Source of the DNA: Hypomyces perniciosus
Taxonomy: Eukaryota; Ascomycota; Sordariomycetes; Hypocreales; Hypocreaceae
Direction of reading: 5' to 3'
Length of the DNA stretch: 64,000 bases
Assembly (NCBI GenBank): GCA_008477525.1
Contig: SPDT01000008.1
Coordinates: forward strand, 992,001-1,056,000
Shown here: one piece after another, positions 34,209 to 43,869 of the stretch
Numbering within the stretch: the stretch's first letter is position 1
Layout: every line of letters begins with the position of its first letter
Notes under the pieces: model-generated
Seen by the model: the letters and a program-made list of their open reading frames with translations, nothing else
What the model was told of the DNA's origin: nothing
Database searches by the model: none
Made by a program: the position numbers and the translations under genes

Positions 34209-35213
34209 GTATCACATGGAGACACACGATTTCCATTGATGGAGGACGTACTCAGCCGTTGTATGGAGTTCTCCAGTGCTTGCGCTGGAGTTTAAGCTCG
34301 GCCGGTCGCGAGTGGGAAAATCGCCCTTGGTAGCTTTAGTTTTAGGTCCCCCTGAAATGAAAGCGTCAAAGGAGAACAAGGTGCATGAATGAGTGAGTCC
34401 CAAGGGATGCGTTGCGTTGGCTGCATGGCCTGTCTTGTCTTGTATTCAGCTGAATGTCCACCGTGCGTCTGAGTTTGGACCCTTGCTGGCGAATCGCTCC
34501 CTTTCTTGTTAGTCAAATGTTTCTCGCATGTCTGAATATTATTATTACCTGCCTCCCTTATATCGGAGATTACCCCTGTCTGACCTCCCGTGTCTCTGTC
34601 GCTCACGCATGTCTTAGATGCAAGGGCCGGGGTAAGCAGCAGCCCCACCTCCATATTGATGAAGCGAACAATCATTTGGTCTCCAAGAGACTACGGAGGA
34701 TGGCATACGGAAAATAACAATCAGGATGTTTTCAATAACAAAGCTCTGAATAGCAAAATACATAACATCATTATTTTCAAGGACCTTTGGCCACGAGCCA
34801 TATTCGCTTGGCGCACCAGAAATTGCGTGGCAGTGTTGTCTGGCTCTGTTATCCACCTTTTCTTCCTTTTTCTCTCCCTCCCTTGGGGCTGCTTGCCAAA
34901 CACGCATCCACACACAGCAGGACTATCTTGATCTGCATGTTTCTCCCTTGCTTCCTCACCGAAAATTACGGGAAGACAAACCAAGAACAACACTTGAGAC
35001 CAGAATGTCGGCTGGTCACCGCTCGTCTTCACAAGTTGTCTCCCTTTCAAGATGGGTCTTTTCTAGATATAAAAGCCCCGAGTCCTTCTGCCCATTATCT
35101 CCCATCTCATCATCATCATTCATCCAATTCAACAATCACTTCCAACTCAACAACTCCACTCCACTATCACCAACGAAGCCTTCCTTCGCTTACCAACCAC
35201 CAAATCCATCAAA
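34209..35213. other. Intergenic stretch upstream of hydrophobin
   Basis: No supported gene. The final 150 bp form the hydrophobin promoter and a C/A-rich leader. Confidence 0.5.
35068..35074 (+). promoter_or_regulatory. TATA box of the hydrophobin gene
   Basis: TATAAAA lies about 140 bp upstream of the hydrophobin ATG. It is followed by a CA/CT-rich leader with repeated CATC and CAAC words, typical of strongly expressed fungal genes. Confidence 0.65.
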
Positions 35214-35593
35214 ATGCAGTTCTTCGCCACCGCCGCCATCTTCCTCAGCGCTCTCGCTGTCCCCGCTGCCGCTGGAGACTACCAGGCCTGCCCTGGTGGT
35301 CTGCAGAGCAGTCCCCTGTGCTGCTCTACTGTCGTCCTTGGCGCAGTGTCTCTTGACTGCAAAGCCCGTAAGCCCTCCGCACCCCGTGCAATCAACCATC
35401 TTTCCCGGTCTAACATTTCTCAAGCATCCAAAGCTCCTACTAGCCGTGAGAACTTCATAGAAATCTGCGGTGCCGAGGGCAAACAGCCCGTGTGCTGTGG
35501 GATCCCTGTGGTGAGTAGTCCAAGCATCCTTGTGCGTAACCAAATTATCAAGACTCTTCACTATAGGCCAACCAGTGTCTCCTTTCCGCATAG
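35214..35593 (+). CDS. Class II hydrophobin
   Basis: Exons are 35214-35367, 35425-35510 and 35567-35593, giving 88 residues, the usual size. The signal peptide is MQFFATAAIFLSALAVPAAA. The eight cysteines follow the class II order C-CC-C-C-CC-C. Spacings are 9 residues between C1 and C2, 11 from C3 to C4, 16 from C4 to C5 and 8 from C5 to C6, all canonical. The last gap (C7 to C8) is 7 in this model, where 10 is usual, because the terminal exon reads ANQCLLSA rather than ending in a later cysteine. Hydrophobins are secreted, assemble at hydrophobic-hydrophilic interfaces and coat spores and aerial hyphae. A TATA box and leader are present. The two introns (57 and 56 nt) interrupt the gene at positions common in class II genes. 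The short last exon should be checked against cDNA. Confidence 0.9.
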
Positions 35594-36777
35594 CCTTTGT
35601 AAATCATGGTTTGGTGTGTTAGGTCTTGGATAATATATACGTCTGATTTCTCATGTCCCTTGAGAAATCATGGCGTGTTCGTTCTGAACGACCAAAACGC
35701 TATTGGAAAGCCGCGGCATAGGGCCAGAAATATCGATGGAGAATGGGGACAACATGTTCATTTCTGCAATTGGTACAAATTGTCTTATACAAATATCTTT
35801 TACTATAGATAAACATCCGCATTAAACCATCTATTTGCTACCCCGTGACACGTGGAGACAGAGCTTAATAGGAAGTGAGTTTCCTAGCGCAACTTTAAGA
35901 GTTATACAATTGTCATTGTCGAAGTCACTGCAAAAATGGACTTTCCCATCACCCAGTGTGAGGGTAGAAACCCGGCAGGCTTTGCTTTGGGCTGACCTAA
36001 TAATCTTCTTAATGCTTGGTGCCAACGCCTCAAGAATGCTTGTCATGTCCAAGTGATGCTTAGAAGTGGAAAGCTTGACTAAAGTTGGAATGCTTTAGAT
36101 CTAGCAGTAACTCACCCCAACAAGGGAAAAACAAAAAGCGAAGTAAACTGAGTTCGGTAAACACCGCCATGTTGTCACTAAGATAAGGTTGTTGACCGGA
36201 TGGCTGCTAATCCCAGGTAGTCAATTACAGAACTCCCACGATGTTGTTTACGGTCCTCCATAGGGTAGATAATGTAGGTAAGTGACCAGGATTTCGAAAT
36301 GGTGAAGCGAATCTCTAATGAGCGATAAAGGTGGCCAATAAGGTTATTGTGGCTGCCATATAGGCAGCCATCCAAGTTACTGACTTTTGACGGCCAATGC
36401 TGCTGATTTCTGGTCCGGTGACAGATTTAAGCTTATTATGGCTGCTTGTATGATGCAATTGGAAACCAAGATAGCTGCAATTACTGCAGAGGTTCATTTC
36501 TATGTTTCGCGCTTTTCGCTCACCTTACCCAACGTGTGATCGTCATTAGACGTGTAAACCGGGCTAATAAACCTTGCTCATACATGTGTTTTCCATGTTG
36601 TCGTAGAGTTAACTCTCCATGTTGGGTGAAAGGTTTGGTGAAAATGCTGATGATCGAAGTGCAGGAATACAACTATATAAGGCTTCCCTCATCCCGTCCT
36701 GGTCATCTTGGGATTCTTCTCTCTTTACCACCACAACAAGTCATCTCTCCTACTTCTGTTTACTTATCACGTTCACA
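35594..36777. other. Intergenic stretch
   Basis: No gene is seen. The last 100 bp are the promoter and leader of the small secreted protein. Confidence 0.5.
36674..36680 (+). promoter_or_regulatory. TATA box of the small secreted protein gene
   Basis: TATATAA lies about 100 bp upstream of the ATG at 36778, followed by a pyrimidine/CA-rich leader. Confidence 0.6.
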
Positions 36778-37323
36778 ATGAAGCTGACCTGGGTCACTTT
36801 TGCCATGGCGGCTGTCTCCGCTGTGAGCGCCTTCCCCTCCTTCGACCAGGATAACGATGTTGCTCTCTCGGCTGGCCTTGAGGCCCGTCGTGAGAAGTGG
36901 CCCGTCGGACGCGCGAAGGACGACTACCCCTACAAGGAGAAGTGCAACGGCACCGAGCCAGACCGCTATGGCTTCCCTAGATGCAGGGACACTAGCTTTG
37001 TCGCCTGGCGCCTCAACGAGCGCATCAATGTCAAATTCAACAGGACATACAAGGGCATTGACTGGGGCGACGCCAGCACCTGGCTCGACGCCTCACGCAG
37101 GGCCAACCTTCCCATCGATGGCGAGCCTTGGGGCGGAGTTATTGGCTACACCAATGTCAGCGCCGATGGCACTGATGGCCACCATGTCGTGTGGGTGTGC
37201 AAGAGGTTCTTCGACGATGTAGTCATTGAGGAGTATGACTACAAGACGAAGCAGGGCTGGGCCAGACGCCAGCTGCCCTGGACTGCCCTCAAATTCATCC
37301 ACTTCATCCCTCCTCCGGAGTAA
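36778..37323 (+). CDS. Small secreted protein, family not recognised
   Basis: A single exon encodes 181 residues. It opens with MKLTWVTFAMAAVSAVSA, a clear signal peptide with cleavage likely before FPSFDQ. The mature part contains three cysteines (EKCNG, PRCRD, WVCKR), three N-glycosylation sequons (NGT, NRT, NVS), and is rich in Trp, Tyr and charged residues. This is consistent with a compact extracellular domain. I chose the ATG at 36778 because the signal peptide starts there and a TATA box and leader precede it; the frame is open further upstream without merit. Codon use is strongly C/G-ending, suggesting high expression. I do not recognise a catalytic motif. It could be an effector-like or wall-associated protein, which is a guess from its location among secreted genes. 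Confidence 0.8.
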   Translation: MKLTWVTFAMAAVSAVSAFPSFDQDNDVALSAGLEARREKWPVGRAKDDYPYKEKCNGTEPDRYGFPRCRDTSFVAWRLNERINVKFNRTYKGIDWGDASTWLDASRRANLPIDGEPWGGVIGYTNVSADGTDGHHVVWVCKRFFDDVVIEEYDYKTKQGWARRQLPWTALKFIHFIPPPE

Positions 37324-38222
37324 GTTTGCCACCTGCGCAAGGTAGTGGCTCGATGAGGGGTTCCGAAGGGTTTCCGAGGGATTTGGGGGGAATCGGGGGA
37401 TTAGGAGATCAGGGGTCGGGAGACTCGGGGGAGTTGGGGCGGGGGTCGGAGCCGGAGCCGGAGCCGGAGCGGGGCAAATGGATCGGAACGAAATCCGGAG
37501 GGCACATACCATTGCGTAATGGGACCCGGATGAGGGACCCTGATTTGTACGGAGAAGAGGGAGAAATAATAATAATAATAATAAAAAAGCTTTACGTGCT
37601 TGGCCAAGTCGTCCATACTGATTCTAGCCGGCAGTAGCAGGCTGGCCACTTTACCGCTATCCGTCTATCTGGTCGAATGGTGCATTCCCTAAGCTTATAC
37701 GAGGGCTTTTCACCACATTGAATAAGCAAGCCCCTGCGGTTGCCTATCATCGGACGTCAGTCTGTCCAGCCACCACCTGTGGCGAGTGAGTTTAACGCCA
37801 CCCATTGATTTTTGCTCGTTGACAGTTAGAATTAATAAAAGAACTGCAAATCCTCCATCCTCCACACCCAAACGAATCAAACCAATTCCTTCCAGAAACC
37901 ATGGAGTGAACCGGTTGCACAAAGCCTCGAAATGCGCCGGCAACACGACTGTTGATCGATCCATTGCCACGATGAGGAATGAGCGGCGGCAGTTCATCTG
38001 AAACAAACCCCCCATCTCAAGATTAGAAACATGCAGCGCGACTTGCCCTTGTGTGGTTTAGTTTATCTGCCATGCGGTTGGCATATGGCGCTATTGTACG
38101 GAGTATGTGGAGTAGGCATACGACGTGCCTATCGGAGAACATAAGATGACACCCGCCATATCTTCGTACGACCTCCAGATCCCCCCCCAATCTCACTTGT
38201 TTTCTGCCAACATCGGTCCCCC
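37324..38222. other. Intergenic with simple repeats
   Basis: There is a (GGAGCC)n run near 37446-37474 and an (AAT)n run near 37564-37583. No gene is visible. Confidence 0.55.
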
Positions 38223-39239
38223 ATGAAGGTCATAATAAAGGAGATCCAAAAACTCCTCACCTTCGGCAGCACAGCCCTCACAGCCTGCAACGGCCATGAC
38301 GAACTCTGCAGCCGCAAATATTCCCAAGTCACCAACATCGGCACCCACAACAGTGCCTTTGTCGGCCCAACTGTTGTGTACAACCAATTCCAGTCCGTGA
38401 CCTCGCAGCTCAACACGGGCATTCGCTTCCTGCAAGCCCAGACGCACGACAAAGATGGCACGATTGAGATGTGCCACACGTATTGCTGGGAACTCGATGT
38501 CGGGCCGTTGACAAAGTATCTGCAGGAGATCTCCAATTGGGTCAGGCGACATCCCAACGATGTTGTCACGCTGCTGCTCACCAACTCGGATGCCATTGAC
38601 ATTGCCAAATTCGACAAGGCGTTTGCGAGTACGGGGCTGAAGGACTATGTGTTCCATCCCAAGGGCGTCATGACCAAGGACCAGTGGCCGACACTGCAAG
38701 AGCTTATTGAAGCCGAAACCAGACTCATCGTCTTCATGGGTAACAAGTCACCCCCAACCCCAGCCAAACCATGTAATTTGAACAGCAGACTGAGTTTTAA
38801 TTTTTTTTTCCACTGGAAAGATTACAACACAGATGAGATCAAAGCTGACTACATCATGGATGAGTTCGCCTACTTCTGGGAGACACCCTACGGCATCATT
38901 GACAAGAGCTTCCCAACCTGCTCCGTTGACCGACCCAGAGGCGGAGATCCCACAAAATTCATGGGCATCATGAATCACATGCTCAACTACAAGATCGGCG
39001 ACATTGTCTTCCCAGATCAAAATGACGCTAGGAAGACCAATTCACTGGATTCGATACAGAAGCAGGTCGACTTGTGTGTAAGCCAGCATTCAGTACAACC
39101 GAACGTCATCCTTGTAAGTATTTTACCTTGTGGAGGGAGTACACCATTGAGAGCTAATGCATGGACGTGTTTGTAGCTGGATTGGGCGAGTGTTGGTGAG
39201 GCAGCTCAGGCGCAGTTGGTGCTCAATGGATTGGCGTAA
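38223..39239 (+). CDS. PLC-like phosphodiesterase (PI-PLC X-like TIM barrel)
   Basis: Exons are 38223-38739, 38821-39113 and 39177-39239, giving 290 residues. The introns are 81 nt (frame-preserving) and 63 nt. The two catalytic-type histidines of the PLC-like fold are visible: IGTHNSAF near residue 38 and the MCHTYCWELD region near residue 82. The first intron sits within the conserved FMDYNTDEIKADYIMDEFAYFWETP block and must be removed to restore it. The NVILLDWASVG block closes the barrel. Fungal members are usually secreted or surface-anchored. Here the N-terminus (MKVIIKEIQKLLTFGSTALTAC) is a poor signal peptide, so an unrecognised upstream exon may supply one. Substrate and activity are unknown. 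Many fungal relatives lack clear phospholipase activity. Confidence 0.8.
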
Positions 39240-39768
39240 CGTGCATATGACTTGGAATTGCTTCATAGGGAATGTTGGCGCATAGAGTTCACTTTACGAT
39301 CATGACTTGCATATAGAATAGAGATAGATTTTTTAGCGTTTGATCTCGGTGGGGGTTGAATGCTCACCAGCCATAGGCCGAGCCTCCTCAATCTACAGAT
39401 ATTGATCCAAGTCCAACTTCGTTGCTCCAAGTAAGCCCCAAAGGTGTTGGAGCGATACACTGGAAAGACCCATCTTTGGTGAATCAAGAGATAAGAAGCG
39501 TGCTGGCTAATCTAATGGACAACATGCTGAGCTTGCGAAAATCTCAACGGCCACAATGCATGATCCCCAGAAAATAGAGGATAAACCTCGCGATTCTATA
39601 TTTCATCGTGTGTAGACCCACACAACGTTCAAGTCATAACCTCGTTCTCATCATACGTAAGAGACGTAATTAAATTGGGCGATTGCTGGAAGCTCGCGAT
39701 TTACCCTCCATTGGATACCTCAGCAATAACGGACGGGACGGCGTGGACGTCCCTCCGGGCGGCCCATA
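39240..39768. other. Intergenic between convergent genes
   Basis: Nothing beyond presumed 3' flanks of the PLC-like and CSN3 genes. Confidence 0.5.
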
Positions 39769-41347
39769 CTAAGTGTGGCTCGTGACTCCAGTCATCAGAT
39801 CCTCCTCCTCGATATTCGCGTCAAAGCCAACTCCTGCATCCGCGCCGTCTTTCTCCAGTCGCTTTTGCTCACGGACCAAGTGTCTGGCATAGTCTTTGCT
39901 TGCGCTCAGGCGCTCATTTGTCAGTCGGTATTGCTTGCTTAATGCCTCAATATTTTGATGGCTCCTGGCAATCTCCATTGCAAATTCCGCCTCTGTCATC
40001 AGCTCGTAGTCTTCGTGGAATGTTACATAGCTCTCTTCGCTCGTAGGACCCACTTTAAGCTGCCCTTTGAGCATGCCAGACTCAATCATATCGCTGACAA
40101 GTGCGAGAACTTCTTCATCATCGTTCAAAACCTCAGCTGTCTCGGCGCTCAGAGTGGTTTTGCGGATCTGGGAAATGGAGACTTGGTGGAATACTTGTCG
40201 TAGGTTAATGATCTGCCACTTTTGATATGCGGTAACGACCTCAGCCATGAGCGTTGTATTTCCGTCGTCTTCCCAGGTCTGACGGTCTTTTTCGATTTCG
40301 GTCTTGAATTTTGAAGCATTTTCCTTGACGAATAGTGATGCTATGTTGTAGTAAGCGCTACTTAGCGTACCAAATGTCTGGCTTGCTGTTCCGGTCACGT
40401 AGGAAGGGAGAAACGGTTCTTTTCCTTCATTGAGTAGCCCGACCAACACCCACTTCTTGTGGCTCTCAGTCATGATCTTGCTCACACCTCTCTCCTTAGT
40501 GGGGTGGGCAATCACTTGCTCCAATGCCGTCTGAGCTTTTTGCCAGTCTCGTCTTGATATGTAGATTAAACCCCGAAGAAGGTGGTACTCGAGGATAGAG
40601 GTACTTCTGACTTCGTCTGTCAGTCCCGTTGCAGTTGATATGTAGGCCAATGGCTCAAGGTCTCCATCACTTAGCCTCTTGGTCTCGGCTGGGCGACGTG
40701 GGGGGTAGAAGATGATGTCGGAGTCGATGACTTTCAGTGCCGGCTCGATGCAATTCGCATCGTATGCTAGCTTGGCCATAATGAGATGTGTAGAGGTAAA
40801 CATGGAACCGCTAGGATCAAGTCGGAGGATCGCATTGGCAAGCAGTTCGACCGAAACAAGAGGCTGTAGTCCTGGCGTTAGCTGGTGTGGGGTAATTTAA
40901 TATTGAGGTTTGGTCATACCGAGAAAAGGGTGCAGGACCCAATCTCCGCAAGGAGGTTTCGGAATAATGCTCCAACATATCGAATCTGGATTGGGTCGAA
41001 CTTCAACAAGAACTGAAGAGTGCTATCGAGCAAAACAGTGCGGTCGATCGCGGGCAGGGGCCTCAGGGCGTTGAGGAGAATGTCGAGGACGGCAAGGTAC
41101 CCGATGGAGTTCACGGCGGGATCAAGGACCTGTAAAAAGAGTTTAGACGGTGCAAAAGACAGCTATGCTCTTGGTGCCAGCATACCTGGAGAGCCTGGGC
41201 CGGGTTGAGTATGATGGCCTCTCGCACATCCTCCGCCAGCCTCGTGACGGTCGCAGCATAGGTCTTGGCAGCGGCATCATATTTGACATTTGGGCCAGCC
41301 CCTGGAGCTGCCGTGAAGCCTGTGAGAGCTTTAATAACCTTGTCCAT
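39769..41347 (-). CDS. COP9 signalosome subunit 3
   Basis: Exons are 41186-41347, 40920-41129 and 39769-40881, all phase 0, giving 494 residues. The sequence shows helical repeats (VLDPAVNSIGYLAVLDILL; ALRPLPAIDRTVLLDSTLQF), the block LEYHLLRGLIYISRRDWQKA, and a C-terminal PCI region at about residues 350-405 (LRQVFHQVSISQIRKTTLS, then LVSDMIESGMLKGQLKV). I recognise this as the CSN3-type PCI subunit of the COP9 signalosome, which removes Nedd8 from cullins and controls development and secondary metabolism in fungi. The tail is acidic. The second intron is only 38 nt in the model that keeps the frame, which is unusually short. The next acceptor (48 nt) would break the frame. Confidence 0.82.
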
Positions 41348-42001
41348 TATCGATAAGCCCCGTGCACCAGGGGAGCTGCGACAGATGTGCAGTTAGTACG
41401 CGTAGGCGTCGAGACCAGACGCGGGAACAATCGACCGTCCTAGATGTTGAGTCTACCGTCTGGTGATCGTCATGCTCGAAGGGAAACCCGGCTTGGCGGC
41501 GCAGCCTTGGTGTTGAATACGCCAAATGTCTGAGAGAGAACGAATGAAGAGGTTGTCAAGGTGCAATGAAAGGTGCAATGAGGCGTTCAGCAGGCAGCTG
41601 CACATGGAGCTCCATAGTGTAATCCGTGGTGGGGGGAGGAGGAGCGTCAGGCACGAGACAGATCCGAGGATCAGCCGCAGATAAGACACCATTGGGGCGA
41701 TAAGTCTTGTGCCCCTCAGTGCCCACCTTGGATCGCGGGGTTACACCCTGCTCTCACCGAGGAATATTATAGAGATGATCCTGAAGAGTTTCTCAAATCT
41801 GAGGTTCTTATAGATAATGGCATGCATATGGAAAAATCATGGCATTTAATTCTGAATCTTATTCTATAGGATATTGTGTTGGCTCACGTAGATCCAAAAA
41901 AGATAATTCATCTCAACTCCCCTGGAGTCCAACTATGTGTTTGTTCAAGGACTCTGGCCTGCAGTACAGCAGCCCAGGCAACTTCGAGAATCCTCAAACA
42001 T
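41348..42001. other. Intergenic stretch
   Basis: No supported gene. Confidence 0.5.
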
Positions 42002-43404
42002 TCATCTCACCTTGCGAGTAGCAAGACCCTGCGGAGAATAACTGCCCAAAGATCCGCCACGTTCACACAGTTTGCTTCCAATGCCGTTCCCCCAAGGATT
42101 GATGCCAGATGCAGACTTCTGTGGCGGTCCGATAGGTCCCCAAACAAACGCAGCAACAGAACCGCTTGTCAATTGGGATCGACAGGATTCTGAGATCCTC
42201 AGTTAGTATTCTGCTCCAAGGATAGGTATCAATTGATGGAAAAGATCAACAATCTTACCGGGTTTGTTCTTATCCTGAGCGATTGGCGAGGCCACCGCGC
42301 CCAATGCTTTCACTCCCTTGCCATTTTGCCAAAGCTGATCCCTGACAGGAGACCCTATGGCTTGACTGAGGGGTCTTGCATCGCCATCCCTGGGCGTTTG
42401 CTGCTCAGGGCCCCAGCCTCCTCGCGAGTGCATCTTCGCGTCTTCCTGTCGCTTCTTCCACCAGCTGGGAAGTCCCTGGAAGAGACCGAGAGAATGCTGC
42501 GTCACCTCATCGAAGGGCATCTCGTGCTTGTACTTGCACCCTTGCTGAGTGAACGCACAGACTCCCTCATGGATCCATTTGTCGCAGTATATCTTCACCT
42601 TCTTCGGTGTTGGGGGACTCGTGGCGATGATACGATCGATGTGCTTCTGCCGAAGAAATTACTTGTTAGTCTTGCTTCCATGATTCAATCGAGAAAATAG
42701 ATGTGTGTACCTGAAGGGGATCGGATCCCTGTCTCTGCACATGCCGTTGGCATCCCTAATTTCTCAGTCTCTCTCTCCATCACAAAGGCCTTGTATTGTC
42801 GACGACGTTGAATCTCACTCACCTTGATCGTGACAGGATAGTTCATCTCCATAGCCCCCTTCGGTGGAACAGCTCTCAGCGGTGGCAGAACCACCATTCC
42901 TCTCCCCTCCATCTCCCTCGCTGGGATCTCATTCAATGGAGGCAGCACATCCGCCGGGATCAGCCTCGTAAGCTCACCATTACCTCGATCAAGGTAATAC
43001 GCATATCCCTCATTCATGCTGCCCAACTGACCTCTACTGATCTGTCCCAAACTAGGCAGGACGCAATTCCCAACACCCTGGGTTGGCGAGTGAGTGAGCA
43101 CCTCCCCACTAGGAGAAATCCGCCAATTCGGGGAGACCAGACTTCGCGGTGCAGCAGCAGCAGCAGCAGCAGCAAAAGTATTTATCTGCTGTTGTTGAAT
43201 CGGATGAGAGTGCTGTCCAGTGATGTGATCACCGCTTCGAAGAAGAGGAATAGTATAAGGGTGGGTTATGCCAATTTGTCTACCCGCGGCGAGAACTTCA
43301 ACGGATTCGGTAGAGCACTCCCTGAAATGACGGGTTGCCTCGAGAGACCATGGCACGCAAGACAAGCCGCCTGATCTCGTGTTCAATCCGCTGAGTCGTT
43401 CCAT
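42002..43404 (-). CDS. C-x8-C-x5-C-x3-H zinc-finger protein
   Basis: Likely exons are 42711-43404, 42259-42646 and 42002-42189. The first exon, from the ATG at 43404, is disordered with an eight-alanine run, and ends in the family block QRRRQYKAFVMERE, then AETGIRSPSG. The second begins KHIDRIIATSPPTPKKVKIY and carries the CCCH finger CDKWIHEGVCAFTQQGCKYKH, followed by MPFDEVTQHSLGLFQGLPSWW. The third contains the conserved FVWGPIGPP block. Such fingers bind RNA or, more rarely, DNA; the role of this group is not established. The junction between exons 1 and 2 is odd. With the only visible GT..AG pair (42710 to 42647), exon 1 ends one base into a codon while exon 2 opens on a codon boundary, which shifts the frame. 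The exon 2 to 3 junction is regular. Either a non-canonical splice, a missed micro-exon, a sequence error or a real frameshift must explain it. Confidence 0.72.
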
Positions 43405-43869
43405 AATGAAACGGGAAGGGGGGAAATTGACAGTGGCCGGGTCCAGCGCCTCTTGCAAACGGACTTCGAGTCAACGCTTTGACGAGATGGAAGAGGAAAC
43501 AGAGCAAGCCTTGCCCTCAAAGAAGAAGAACTTGAGAGTCGGTCGGCCCTTTTGAGCCCAAAATTATATGGACTATGCTGTCCGCCTCGTCCGTTTGTCT
43601 GACCCCTGCTTAGGCCTTTTCTCGAGTACGGTTGGTTGCATTGCCAGTTTTCTGCTTCCTGGAGCCTGTACACCGTATACTATACATATTCATAACCACC
43701 CAAGTTCAAAAGTCGAGGTGCTCTGTTAGCACATCTCAGCACCAATGTTTTAAGCAAATATATCTAGTTTCTATCTCTGCAAAGGCCTTTTCCGGTCTCT
43801 CCGTCTATATCTACCAGTATATCGCGGTACCTTGATTCCTAAAAAGCAGTCCACCCTACTGCTCATGAA
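43405..43869. other. Intergenic between tandem minus-strand genes
   Basis: Upstream region of the zinc-finger gene and 3' flank of the remodeler gene. No gene visible. Confidence 0.5.

Noticed and set aside
34019..34333. Open frame of 104 residues at the end of the array
   Set aside because: It cuts across at least three of the array's splice-site pairs and has no protein features. It is a chance frame over introns.
35190..35591. 133-codon frame antisense to the hydrophobin
   Set aside because: A mirror of the GC-biased hydrophobin codons. The plus-strand gene is unmistakable.
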